This document shows positions 1-5,872 of a DNA stretch of 18,722 nucleotides, in pieces. The stretch lies in contig UQRS01000043.1 in NCBI GenBank assembly GCA_900543525.1, forward strand, positions 1 to 18,722, written 5' to 3'. The notes under the pieces are model-generated. The model did no database searches, had not been told where the DNA came from, and saw nothing but the letters and a program-made list of their open reading frames with translations. Source of the DNA: an uncultured Oscillospiraceae bacterium (lineage in GTDB: Bacteria; Bacillota; Clostridia; Oscillospirales; Acutalibacteraceae). Numbering within the stretch: position 1 is the first letter of the stretch; every line of letters begins with the position of its first letter. The position numbers were made by a program, and so were the translations under genes.

Positions 1-1
1 G

Positions 2-901
2 CTGATCAAGTATGGAGAAGTCCGCGCAAAAGAGGCCTCTAACTATCATAATTCGAAGAGCGAGGCAACCTATGCATATTTAACGGCTCCAATCACGGTA
101 GACGGTGTAACTTACAATGTGGATATGGATATACGAAAATCCCCACGGGGCAACCGATTTTATATCCACAAAATAAAAATAGCAGATGGATCGCCAAGAT
201 CGGGCAAAAGCCGGATCAAGTTAAATAATCCATCTGCTGACCCCACTATATCACAAGATAATAGTGCTGTCAATACACAGTATATGCAAGGCTCAGAGAA
301 AAATGCAAAATCCAGCATTGCAGATTTTTCAACAGACGAAGAAATCCGTGCGCTGCTTGAAAAATACGGTGCGCTGCCGCGTGGAGAAAAGGCGGCTGTC
401 GACGTTGAAGTTCCGGCGAAAACCTCTGATAACAAGAAGGTCATGCGGTTTACACGGACTTTGCTGGAAAGCGGAACGATTACCGATGACCTTGCCGACA
501 CCATAAAACAAGGCGTATTGACCGAGGCACTGTCCTATACGCCTTACGGCGATGAAAAAGCGATCAGCTATGCAAACAACACCATCAAAAATCAGGGCGT
601 TGAATACGCAAAAGATGAGTGGGCAAGCGTGGCAAACGGTAACGGACAGGTCACGAAAGGAAAAGTAGCCATCGGAGAGCGTCTGCTGCAAATGGCGGCA
701 AAGGACGGTGACAAAGCCGCCGTGATGAAATACGCTGCCGAAATGGCAGAGGTCGGAACAAGACTTGGGCAATCCGTACAGGCGTACTCTCTGCTCAAAA
801 AGATGGGCGGCGCCGGGGAGCTGGTTTATATCAAGCGTGCGGTAGACCGTTTGAATAATCAGTTTTTGAAGAAAAACAGCAATAAACCGGAGCCGATCTG
901 A
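2..901 (+). CDS. 3'-partial and truncated phage/ICE large polyvalent protein fragment
   Basis: The reading frame is open from the first bases of the window (frame 2) and ends at a TGA at 899-901; the 5' end lies outside. The first ~60 codons (LIKYGEVRAKEA ... NRFYIHKIKI) resemble the small LPD/BECR-type domains found in very large phage and conjugative-element proteins. After a low-complexity linker comes a helical region (EKYGALPRGEKAA, ...SYANNTIKNQGVEYAKDEW, ...RLGQSVQAYSLLKKM) that I recognise from long Clostridia prophage proteins. In those proteins this region continues for hundreds of residues; here it stops abruptly after SNKPEPI, so the gene looks truncated by a deletion near 895-901. 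Base composition is more AT-rich than the rest of the window, in keeping with transfer. Exact family and function (possibly DNA-transfer or nuclease-associated) are inferred, not shown. Confidence 0.6.
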   Translation: MIKYGEVRAKEASNYHNSKSEATYAYLTAPITVDGVTYNVDMDIRKSPRGNRFYIHKIKIADGSPRSGKSRIKLNNPSADPTISQDNSAVNTQYMQGSEKNAKSSIADFSTDEEIRALLEKYGALPRGEKAAVDVEVPAKTSDNKKVMRFTRTLLESGTITDDLADTIKQGVLTEALSYTPYGDEKAISYANNTIKNQGVEYAKDEWASVANGNGQVTKGKVAIGERLLQMAAKDGDKAAVMKYAAEMAEVGTRLGQSVQAYSLLKKMGGAGELVYIKRAVDRLNNQFLKKNSNKPEPI

Positions 902-1020
902 AGGCCTTTGAGCATGTGAATTACTGCCTTGCCGTCAGGAAAGGACAGCTTTTGTGAAAGCGGTAAACAAGCTTTTGCCGTATTGATTTTACGGCGGCCG
1001 CGATTTGGGCGGCAGCTTTG

Positions 1021-1049
1021 CCGGACGACCGGACGACCGGACGACCGGA
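1021..1049. repeat. CCGGACGA 8-bp tandem repeat, about 3.6 copies
   Basis: Three perfect copies of CCGGACGA follow one another from 1021 to 1044 and a fourth partial copy (CCGGA) ends at 1049. The array is in non-coding DNA. It is a slipped-strand type minisatellite and may vary in copy number between strains. Confidence 0.85.
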
Positions 1050-1170
1050 TGGCTTTCGGAGGAGCGGCGTGCGCAGACCGCCGCCCGGAATGCACGGAGG
1101 CTTATCCGAATGGCAAAGCTTTGCTCTGTGGCCGTTTTTCGCTTGAGGCTTCCGGATTGACGACTCTGCG

Positions 1171-1197
1171 GCGACCCGACGGCGACCCGGCGACCCG
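1171..1197. repeat. GCGACCCG short repeat, three copies
   Basis: GCGACCCG is present at 1171-1178, 1182-1189 and 1190-1197, the first two separated by ACG. It has the same GC-rich character as the array at 1021-1049 but a different unit. Confidence 0.7.
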
Positions 1198-1335
1198 ACG
1201 GCACTGCGGCGACGCCTTTGAAAAGGCTTCCAGAATGCCGCGATTTGGGCGGCGGTTTTACCCTCATGGCCGCCTTTCCGGTTTTTCTTAATGCCGTTTA
1301 AGCGCACCGGACGGCTTGCGGCGTTTTGATATGAG

Positions 1336-1359
1336 AAAACCCCCGGCAATGCCGGGGGC
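1336..1359 (-). terminator. Intrinsic terminator of the kinase/regulator operon
   Basis: An 8-bp perfect GC stem (CCCCCGGC / GCCGGGGG, 1340-1347 with 1351-1358) with a 3-nt loop is followed on the minus strand by TTTTCTC. It lies 16 bp past the kinase stop codon, so it terminates the minus-strand operon. Confidence 0.85.
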
Positions 1360-1374
1360 TTTCGCTTGTCTGCT

Positions 1375-2703
1375 TTATTTTCTGCTGCACATCACCGAAG
1401 CGTAGAACATACCCTCCTTCGCCTCAAAACGGCAGACGCCGCCGTAATGTGCGGCAATGCTTTCCGCCGACTTTGTGCCGAGGCCGAGCCCCCTGTGCTT
1501 TGTGGAGGCGAGCTCGCCGCTGCTTGTGTGCTTGAGCAGGCCTGTGAAGGTGTTGTCCACCGTAATGCAGAGCGAACCGCCGGCGAGTCCGGCGCGAACA
1601 ATGATTTTCCGATCCTCCGAAGTCTCCCCCCGGCAGGCGTCCAGCGCGTTTTCGATCAGGTTGCCGAACAGTACGGAAATGTCGGTGTCCGAAACGAAGA
1701 TGTCGCCCGGAATCTCCGCCTTGACAATATAATCAATGCCGCTATCCTTCGCCTGCTGCGCGAAATAGAGGAGAACCGCGTTGGCTGCGGTGTTTTCGCA
1801 GAAGCGTACAAGCGAGTCATCCGGAAGGCTCTCGCTGTACTCGCTGAGATATCTGCGCAGCGCGTCAAGCTCGCCGCGGTTCAGATATTCCCGCATGAGG
1901 GTGATGTGGTGGCGCACATCATGCTTTGCACGGCGGGCGTCGGTAATCTTTTCCCGCAAATTCTCATACTGCATCGCCTGCATGGTGAGTTGATGGTTTT
2001 TCTCCTTCAGCTCGAGCGTTTTGTTCTGCTCCAGGATCAGGCGGGTTACAACATAATACACAAGAATAGCGCCCACGTTGATGATGAAAAGGAAGAGCGT
2101 GTTCTTCGGGCGCAGGGCAATTTCCAGCGCCGAGCGGGAGGCGACGCCGTAAAATGCAAAATACCACATCAGGTAAAAGGTCGCGGGAATCAGCCACAGA
2201 TACCGCCACTCAAACCCGGACGGCTCTTTTTCCACGGCCGGCGTAAAGACCGTTTTCATATAAAGAAAAATCGGCACGGCGAGGACGGCCTCTACGGCAA
2301 AGAGCGTCAGCGAGAAGGACCAGCGATAGCTTTGCACCGCCAGCGCGGGGAAGAGGATTCCCTCCATGCATTTTGCGGAAATCACGGCAAGGTTCGCAAT
2401 ATTGGAGATCATCAGCAGCGTGAAAAAGGTCTTTCCGAAATGCTTTTTGACGGCGAGAAAATAGAATGCCGCGTAAAGAATTGTGCTGGCCGCACTGGCT
2501 GCTGCGGCGTGATTGCCCGGGACAAAGCTGACCCATGCGCCGAGCAGTATCTGAAACCCTGTGAGCAGTCCGATCAGCCCGCCGGTAACGCCCTTTGAAA
2601 AGCGCAGACTGTGCCGGAAGGGATAGATCGCCAGCACAAGAAACGGCAGAAAATTCAGCAGCGAGTATAGAACAATCTCGGCAACTCGATAAACGGGCGG
2701 CAT
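1375..2703 (-). CDS. GHKL-type sensor histidine kinase (AgrC/HPK10-like)
   Basis: A 442-residue membrane histidine kinase of the quorum-sensing/GHKL class that would phosphorylate the LytTR regulator encoded just upstream. The N-terminal ~225 residues hold about six or seven hydrophobic segments, forming the sensor. A coiled linker (about 226-255) leads to the phosphoacceptor region ARRAKHDVRHHI, with His261 the likely site. The ATPase domain has an N-box GNLIENALDAC (347-357) and a G-box KHRGLGLGTKS (402-412). I chose the ATG at 2703: it overlaps the regulator stop as TAATG and has GGGAGG about 9 nt upstream; the frame continues upstream by 35 codons but without kinase-like sequence and inside the regulator gene. 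TAATG coupling indicates co-translation with the regulator. The ligand is unknown; no AgrD-like peptide with a Cys or AgrB protease is visible nearby. Confidence 0.9.
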   Translation of the reverse strand: MPPVYRVAEIVLYSLLNFLPFLVLAIYPFRHSLRFSKGVTGGLIGLLTGFQILLGAWVSFVPGNHAAAASAASTILYAAFYFLAVKKHFGKTFFTLLMISNIANLAVISAKCMEGILFPALAVQSYRWSFSLTLFAVEAVLAVPIFLYMKTVFTPAVEKEPSGFEWRYLWLIPATFYLMWYFAFYGVASRSALEIALRPKNTLFLFIINVGAILVYYVVTRLILEQNKTLELKEKNHQLTMQAMQYENLREKITDARRAKHDVRHHITLMREYLNRGELDALRRYLSEYSESLPDDSLVRFCENTAANAVLLYFAQQAKDSGIDYIVKAEIPGDIFVSDTDISVLFGNLIENALDACRGETSEDRKIIVRAGLAGGSLCITVDNTFTGLLKHTSSGELASTKHRGLGLGTKSAESIAAHYGGVCRFEAKEGMFYASVMCSRK

Positions 2704-3415
2704 TACCGATCGCCTCCCTTGCGCAGCTGCTCGAACAGGAAGGAGGAGTAGGCCTCCGCCACCTCTTTTGCACGGCGCCGGCTGATGGGGAGAATGCTTC
2801 CGTCGCACATCCGGAAGGTGTCGCCGGTCTGCGTCTCGACTTCATAAAAATTCACGATGATCCCCTTGGACGGGCAAAAAAATACGGGTATGCACACAGC
2901 AGCGCTTCCACCTCCGAAAAAGAGGCGCGCACGACGGTGTCCCCGTTTCGCCTGCTGTGCAGCGTGACGCAGTGCTGCGCGCAGTCGGCGTAAACAATAT
3001 TGCGGAGTACCGTGTTTGTACCGTCCGGAAGCTTTACCGTCCGCATTTTTTCAATTTCGGCGAGGTTCAGCCGATCCAGCATGGCTTTTACCCGGTCTTT
3101 TCCAAAGGGTTTGTGCAGATAGTAGCAGGCACCGACCTCATAGCTCTCGCTGGCGAATTCGTTGCTCGTGGTGGAGAAAACGATGCGCACCTCACGGTCG
3201 GATTTCCGCACCTCTCTCGCCACGTCCACGCCGGTCAGCCCGGTCATGAATATATCCAGAACGAGAAGGTCGAACATCTCCGGCTGCCAGACGGCCAGAA
3301 ACGCCTCTCCGCTCGGGAAGTGTGTAAGCTCGGCGGAGGCGCCGAGCAATTCACCAAAGTGGGTTTGCAGACGCTCAAACACCCGAATGTCATCGTCAAC
3401 GATTGCAATCCTCAA
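2703..3415 (-). CDS. LytTR-family response regulator, split by a -1 frameshift
   Basis: An N-terminal receiver (acidic pocket DDD at 7-9, phosphoacceptor Asp54 in LLVLDIF, KPF near 102) is followed by a LytTR DNA-binding domain. The frame that starts the gene ends early at 2852 (187 aa) with an out-of-frame tail. The missing half of the LytTR domain (PSKGIIVNF ... DGSILPISRRR ... EAYSSFLFEQL) continues in the -1 frame to the TAA at 2703-2705. The two frames meet on a run of seven T (minus strand 2882-2876), read as T_TTT_TTT in phase. Joined there, the product is 237 residues, the normal size for this family. The start is taken as TTG at 3415 (giving MRIAIVDDD), because GAGGGG lies 8 nt upstream; the TTG at 3421 would be only 2 nt from it. 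It is co-transcribed with the kinase. The break may be a sequencing or assembly error, a real mutation, or programmed slippage. Confidence 0.85.
2876..2882 (-). other. Homopolymer frameshift site (T7) in the LytTR regulator
   Basis: Seven T on the coding (minus) strand, preceded by TA and followed by GCCCG. In the zero frame it reads taT TTT TTT gcc, the X_XXY_YYZ arrangement of known -1 slippery sites. A -1 slip here restores the rest of the LytTR domain. An 8-T run would restore it equally well, so an indel or base-calling error is the simpler explanation. Confidence 0.75.
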
Positions 3416-3465
3416 AGCCAAAACCCCTCTTTATGCTGTACGGTCAATGCGTTTTGATTACAGCC

Positions 3466-3493
3466 ATTATACTACACGATGATGAAAAAACAA
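3466..3493 (-). promoter_or_regulatory. Sigma-A-like promoter of the regulator/kinase operon
   Basis: On the minus strand a perfect TATAAT (3471-3466) is preceded, with a 16-bp spacer, by TTGTTT (3493-3488). It lies about 50 bp upstream of the regulator start. The -35 is only partly canonical, which suits an activated or autoregulated promoter. Confidence 0.6.
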
Positions 3494-3516
3494 AGCGTCA
3501 ATCTCGAAAATAATTG

Positions 3517-3546
3517 CCGCTTGTGCAGTTTTTTGACCGCTTGTGC
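3517..3546. promoter_or_regulatory. Direct repeat CCGCTTGTGC x2, candidate LytTR operator
   Basis: CCGCTTGTGC occurs perfectly at 3517-3526 and 3537-3546, a 20-bp period (two helical turns). LytTR regulators usually bind pairs of ~9-bp direct repeats spaced about two turns apart. The pair sits between the divergent regulator and receiver-like gene and ends 8 bp before a possible -35 (TTGCGC at 3555) for the plus-strand gene. The operator role is inferred from geometry and position; the repeat does not match the AgrA consensus. Confidence 0.5.
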
Positions 3547-3554
3547 CAAACCGG

Positions 3555-3583
3555 TTGCGCAAACGCGTTCTATCCGTTATGGT
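3555..3583 (+). promoter_or_regulatory. Possible weak promoter of the receiver-like gene
   Basis: TTGCGC (3555-3560), a 17-bp spacer and TATGGT (3578-3583) stand 36 bp upstream of the ATG at 3620. Both boxes are poor matches, so this is tentative; a weak promoter beside the direct repeat would fit activator control. Confidence 0.3.
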
Positions 3584-3619
3584 ATCTGTGTATACTTATG
3601 CCCGCGAAGGAGGTGCCTT

Positions 3620-3973
3620 ATGCGGTTGGTTTTATACGGAACGGAGTCGGATAAGGATAAATTCGTGCGGTCCCTTGCCGCCCTGCCGGATTGCCGCTAT
3701 CGCCAAATGCAGGTGGTTGGATACCCGGATTATGACAGCTTCATCGCAGGGCTTGGAGGCAGCCCTCCGTCCTGTGTCGTGATCACGATGGACGGTGCAA
3801 ACGGCATGGAGGGCGTGATCGCCGCCCGGGACATGTGCGAAAATGTTCCGGTCATATGGTTTTCGGATGATAACGGCTTCGGCGTGCAGTCGTACAGGCT
3901 TGGCTGCGCGTATTTCCACAAAAAGCCTGTCTCGCCGGAGGTTTTATCTGCGGCCATCGCAAAATGCGTGTAA
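3620..3973 (+). CDS. Small stand-alone pseudo-receiver (CheY-like) protein
   Basis: A 117-residue protein with the overall strand/helix pattern of a response-regulator receiver and no output domain. The match is seen in CVVITMDGANGMEGVIAARD (beta3/alpha3), VIWFSDD (the Ser/Thr strand) and YFHKKPVSPE (the conserved Lys-Pro). However, the N-terminal acidic pair is absent (MRLVLYGTESD where MRIAIVDDD is expected) and aligning the GMEG segment puts Met at the phosphoacceptor position, with an Asp one residue later. It is therefore unlikely to be phosphorylated in the usual way. Start ATG 3620 has AAGGAGG 6-7 nt upstream; the frame runs open further upstream without coding character. It is divergent from a true LytTR regulator and followed after 12 nt by a 25-codon reading frame, so these two may form an operon. 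A role as a partner or antagonist of the two-component system is inference. Confidence 0.7.
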   Translation: MRLVLYGTESDKDKFVRSLAALPDCRYRQMQVVGYPDYDSFIAGLGGSPPSCVVITMDGANGMEGVIAARDMCENVPVIWFSDDNGFGVQSYRLGCAYFHKKPVSPEVLSAAIAKCV

Positions 3974-3985
3974 AGGAGTAATGAG

Positions 3986-4063
3986 ATGAACACCAAAACA
4001 ACCCTGGAGAAGAGAGTTCTTTCCGTGATTCTGGCGGTTATTGTGGCACTGTCTGTTTTTTAA
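3986..4063 (+). CDS. 25-residue hydrophobic peptide, signal-peptide-like
   Basis: ATG at 3986 with AAGGAG (3973-3978) at good spacing opens a frame of 25 codons ending at TAA 4061-4063. The peptide has a charged N-terminus (MNTKTTLEKR) and a hydrophobic stretch (VLSVILAVIVALSVF). This is the typical beginning of Clostridia secretory signal peptides, but the frame stops before any cleavage site or mature protein. It could be a genuine small membrane peptide co-expressed with the pseudo-receiver, or the leftover 5' end of a deleted secreted-protein gene. It has no Cys or Ser positioned like an AgrD thiolactone peptide. Too short for ordinary gene calling. Confidence 0.45.
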   Translation: MNTKTTLEKRVLSVILAVIVALSVF

Positions 4064-4081
4064 AACCCGGAAACAAAACGG

Positions 4082-4110
4082 TTGACATTGCAATGCGATT
4101 GTGCTAAATT
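4082..4110 (+). promoter_or_regulatory. Strong sigma-A promoter for the MATE gene
   Basis: A perfect TTGACA (4082-4087), a 17-bp spacer and TAAATT (4105-4110). Transcription would start near 4117, about 105 nt before the MATE start codon, and run straight into the hairpin at 4151-4198. Confidence 0.8.
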
Positions 4111-4150
4111 AGAGGCAATTTTCGGAGGGCGAGTGGTTCAGAGAAACGGC

Positions 4151-4198
4151 AGCCGGATAAGAGACAGACTGAAATGTCTGTTTCTTATCCGGCTTTTT
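4151..4198 (+). terminator. Terminator-like hairpin in the MATE leader (attenuator candidate)
   Basis: A 19-bp stem, 4151-4169 with 4176-4194, contains a single G-U pair, a 6-nt loop and then TTTT. It looks like an intrinsic terminator but lies between the strong promoter at 4082 and the MATE start, so transcripts from that promoter must pass it. It may therefore act as an attenuator under control of a ligand, protein or upstream RNA fold; it would also end read-through from the upstream small genes. No antiterminator pairing was identified with certainty. Confidence 0.7.
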
Positions 4199-4221
4199 CA
4201 TGCAAAACGGAGGAATGTAAA

Positions 4222-5559
4222 ATGGATCTTCTGAACGGAAAGATCAGGCCAATTTATTTTAAATATCTGTCGGCTGCGTTTGGCAGCGCCTTGATTGCCT
4301 CGATTTACTCGATCGTGGATATGGCGATGGTCGGGCAGTATCAGGGACCGGAGGGGACGGCGGCTCTGGCGGTTGTGGCGCCGGTCTGGAATATTATATA
4401 CAGCCTCGGCCTGCTGATGGGGATCGGCGGCAGCGTGATTTTCAGTACAAAGCGCGGAGAAATGGAGAAAAGCAGCGGCGGCGAAAACCGGTATTTTACG
4501 GCGGCGGTAATTGGCGCGGCTGCGCTGTCCCTCCTCAGCTGGGGCGGTGTGATCTGCTTTGAACGCCCGGTGCTGCAATTCTTCGGCGCGGATGAATCGC
4601 TGCTGATACTGGCGCAAAAATATATGCGTCCCATCCTGTATGTGTTTCCGCTTTTTCTGTTCAATCAGATGCTGGCGGCCTTCTTGCGCAATGACCGGAA
4701 TCCGGGGCTGGCGACGCTGGCAGTGCTGGCCGGCGGTATTTTCAATGTCTTTGGCGATTACTTTTTTGTGTTCACCTGCGACATGGGCATCTATGGCGCG
4801 GGGCTTGCTGCGGCCATCGGCTCTGCGGTCTCCTTCCTTGTGATGCTGACGCATTTCCTCAGCCGCAAAAATACCCTTCGGCTGGTGAGGCCGAAAGGCA
4901 TCTTCGGCAAGCTGGGGGAGATTGTGGTCACGGGATTTTCCTCCTTTTTCGTCGATGTGGCAATGGGCATTCTGACCGTGCTGTTCAATCGCCAGATTAT
5001 GAAGTATCTCGGCGCGAACGCGCTGGCAGTCTACGGCCCGATCATTCAGGTCAGCACCTTTGTCCAGTGCTGCGCGTACAGCGTAGGGCAGGCGTCTCAG
5101 CCGATTGTTTCGACAAACTTCGGCGCCGGAAAGGGAGGCCGCATCCGGGAGACGCTTCGGCTGGCGCTGTGGACGACGGTGTTTTTCAGCCTGTTCTGGA
5201 CCGGCCTCAGCATGGCCTGCCCCAATCTCTATATCCGTATTTTTATGACGCCGACGCCGGAGATTCTGAATATAGCGCCGGCGATCATCCGCACCTATGC
5301 GCTGTCGTTTCTGCTGCTGCCCTTCAACATTTTTTCGACTTACTATTTTCAGTCCATCATGAGGCCGAGAGCGGCCTTTATCGTATCGGTGGCAAGAGGG
5401 GTTCTGGTCAGCGGAATTTTGATTCTGCTTCTTCCGTCCCTTGCCGGCGCGGATGCCTTGTGGCTGGCCATGCCGGTTTCGGAGTTGCTGGTCGCGCTCT
5501 ATGCAATTGCGGCTGTCAAAAAATATACCGGGAATTTGCCGGAGGGGCGCTCGGCATAA
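4222..5559 (+). CDS. MATE-family multidrug/metabolite exporter
   Basis: A 445-residue integral membrane protein with about 12 hydrophobic segments in two related halves, matching the MATE (multi antimicrobial extrusion) family in size and pattern. Recognisable pieces are MDLLNGKIRPIYFKYL at the N-terminus, SIYSIVDMAMVGQYQGPEG in the first helix pair, and QASQPIVSTNFGAG in the second half. These proteins expel cationic drugs or metabolites by Na+ or H+ antiport. The start at 4222 is chosen because CGGAGGA lies 8-9 nt upstream; an in-frame ATG at 4174 lies inside the leader hairpin and has no ribosome binding site. The gene has its own promoter and a terminator-like leader, so its expression is probably conditional. 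The substrate cannot be told from sequence. Confidence 0.92.
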   Translation: MDLLNGKIRPIYFKYLSAAFGSALIASIYSIVDMAMVGQYQGPEGTAALAVVAPVWNIIYSLGLLMGIGGSVIFSTKRGEMEKSSGGENRYFTAAVIGAAALSLLSWGGVICFERPVLQFFGADESLLILAQKYMRPILYVFPLFLFNQMLAAFLRNDRNPGLATLAVLAGGIFNVFGDYFFVFTCDMGIYGAGLAAAIGSAVSFLVMLTHFLSRKNTLRLVRPKGIFGKLGEIVVTGFSSFFVDVAMGILTVLFNRQIMKYLGANALAVYGPIIQVSTFVQCCAYSVGQASQPIVSTNFGAGKGGRIRETLRLALWTTVFFSLFWTGLSMACPNLYIRIFMTPTPEILNIAPAIIRTYALSFLLLPFNIFSTYYFQSIMRPRAAFIVSVARGVLVSGILILLLPSLAGADALWLAMPVSELLVALYAIAAVKKYTGNLPEGRSA

Positions 5560-5599
5560 ATTTTTTTGCAGACGCTACCGCGGCGCTTTGCAAAAAAAT
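5560..5599. terminator. Terminator-like inverted repeat after the MATE gene
   Basis: ATTTTTTTGCA (5560-5570) and TGCAAAAAAAT (5589-5599) are perfect inverted copies around a GC-rich core. The repeat starts right after the MATE stop codon. With A and T runs on both sides it could stop transcription in either direction, although no downstream U run follows on the plus strand beyond the stem itself. Confidence 0.5.
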
Positions 5600-5706
5600 A
5601 CGGCCGCACTGCATGGGAAGGCGGCGCTTTTTCAAAGAGGCCGGGAGGCCGGCCGCCGTTTCCCTTTGTGTTTTGCGTTTGCCAGAAACTTGCAAAGGGG
5701 GCGTGA
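5600..5706. other. Non-coding spacer between MATE hairpin and EamA promoter
   Basis: Part of the 313-bp gap between the MATE and EamA genes. I see no gene here: frames are short and without ribosome binding sites. The remainder of the gap is the EamA promoter and its foldable leader. Confidence 0.6.
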
Positions 5707-5735
5707 TTGTAAGCGTTTTAAAAATATGCTATAAT
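5707..5735 (+). promoter_or_regulatory. Sigma-A promoter for the EamA transporter gene
   Basis: TTGTAA (5707-5712), a 17-bp spacer and a perfect TATAAT (5730-5735). The start point would fall near 5742, leaving a leader of about 130 nt before the GTG start. Confidence 0.85.
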
Positions 5736-5741
5736 TATTCC

Positions 5742-5838
5742 GTCCCATATGGCTTATGGAGGAGAACCGCCCCGGTTTTTTAAAATGTCTTTGACGAGCT
5801 GCTGAAATGCTAAGGGCGGGGTAGGCAGCCTCCCATAC
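5742..5838 (+). promoter_or_regulatory. Structured 5' leader upstream of EamA gene, riboswitch candidate
   Basis: The leader can form nested long-range pairs. TATGGAGG (5755-5762) pairs with CCTCCCATA (5829-5837) with one bulge. CCGCCC (5767-5772) pairs with GGGCGG (5814-5819). GAGCTGC (5796-5802) can pair with GCAGCCTC (5825-5832), partly competing with the outer helix. This density of long-range complementarity is typical of regulatory RNA. No U-run terminator precedes the start codon, so any control would more likely be translational. I could not match it to a riboswitch class I know. Confidence 0.4.
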
Positions 5839-5872
5839 ATATATTTCATGATGAAAAGAAAGGTGACGGGTT

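Larger units (their letters stand above)
997..1253. repeat. 17-bp direct repeat pair flanking two minisatellites
   Basis: GCCGCGATTTGGGCGGC occurs at 997-1013 and again at 1237-1253, exactly 240 bp apart. Between the copies lie CCGGACGA repeated 3.6 times (1021-1049) and GCGACCCG repeated three times with one 3-bp interruption (1171-1197). The pair could mark an old duplication; no flanking similarity beyond the 17 bp was obvious by eye. Confidence 0.65.
902..1335. other. Gene-free GC-rich stretch with short tandem repeats
   Basis: No convincing coding sequence is seen between the end of the mobile-element gene and the kinase terminator; the open frames on both strands are low-complexity and lack ribosome binding sites. 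The stretch holds an 8-bp tandem repeat (1021-1049), a second GCGACCCG-based repeat (1171-1197), and a 17-bp direct repeat (997-1013 and 1237-1253) that brackets both. It is probably a scar or repeat-expanded spacer next to the mobile-element breakpoint. Confidence 0.6.

Noticed and set aside
1021..1197. Possible CRISPR array from repeated short units.
   Set aside because: Units are 8 bp and directly tandem with no spacers; no cas genes nearby.
1366..2598. Long open frame on the plus strand opposite the histidine kinase.
   Set aside because: It has no ribosome binding site or recognisable domain and is antisense to a clear kinase; GC-rich codon use opens shadow frames.
3986..4063. AgrD-type autoinducer precursor beside the AgrC-like kinase.
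   Set aside because: The peptide has no Cys or Ser in a suitable place, no acidic C-terminal tail, and there is no AgrB-like protease in the window.
4151..4169. Partial match of the MATE leader hairpin (ATAAGAGACAG) to the Tn5 mosaic end used in sequencing adapters.
   Set aside because: Only 11 bases match, the rest of the mosaic end differs, and the segment is part of a natural, almost perfect hairpin with a T run placed sensibly before a gene. Adapter contamination is unlikely.
5067..5783. 238-codon plus-strand frame overlapping the MATE gene end.
   Set aside because: Out-of-frame shadow of the MATE gene running into the spacer; no start signal or domain.
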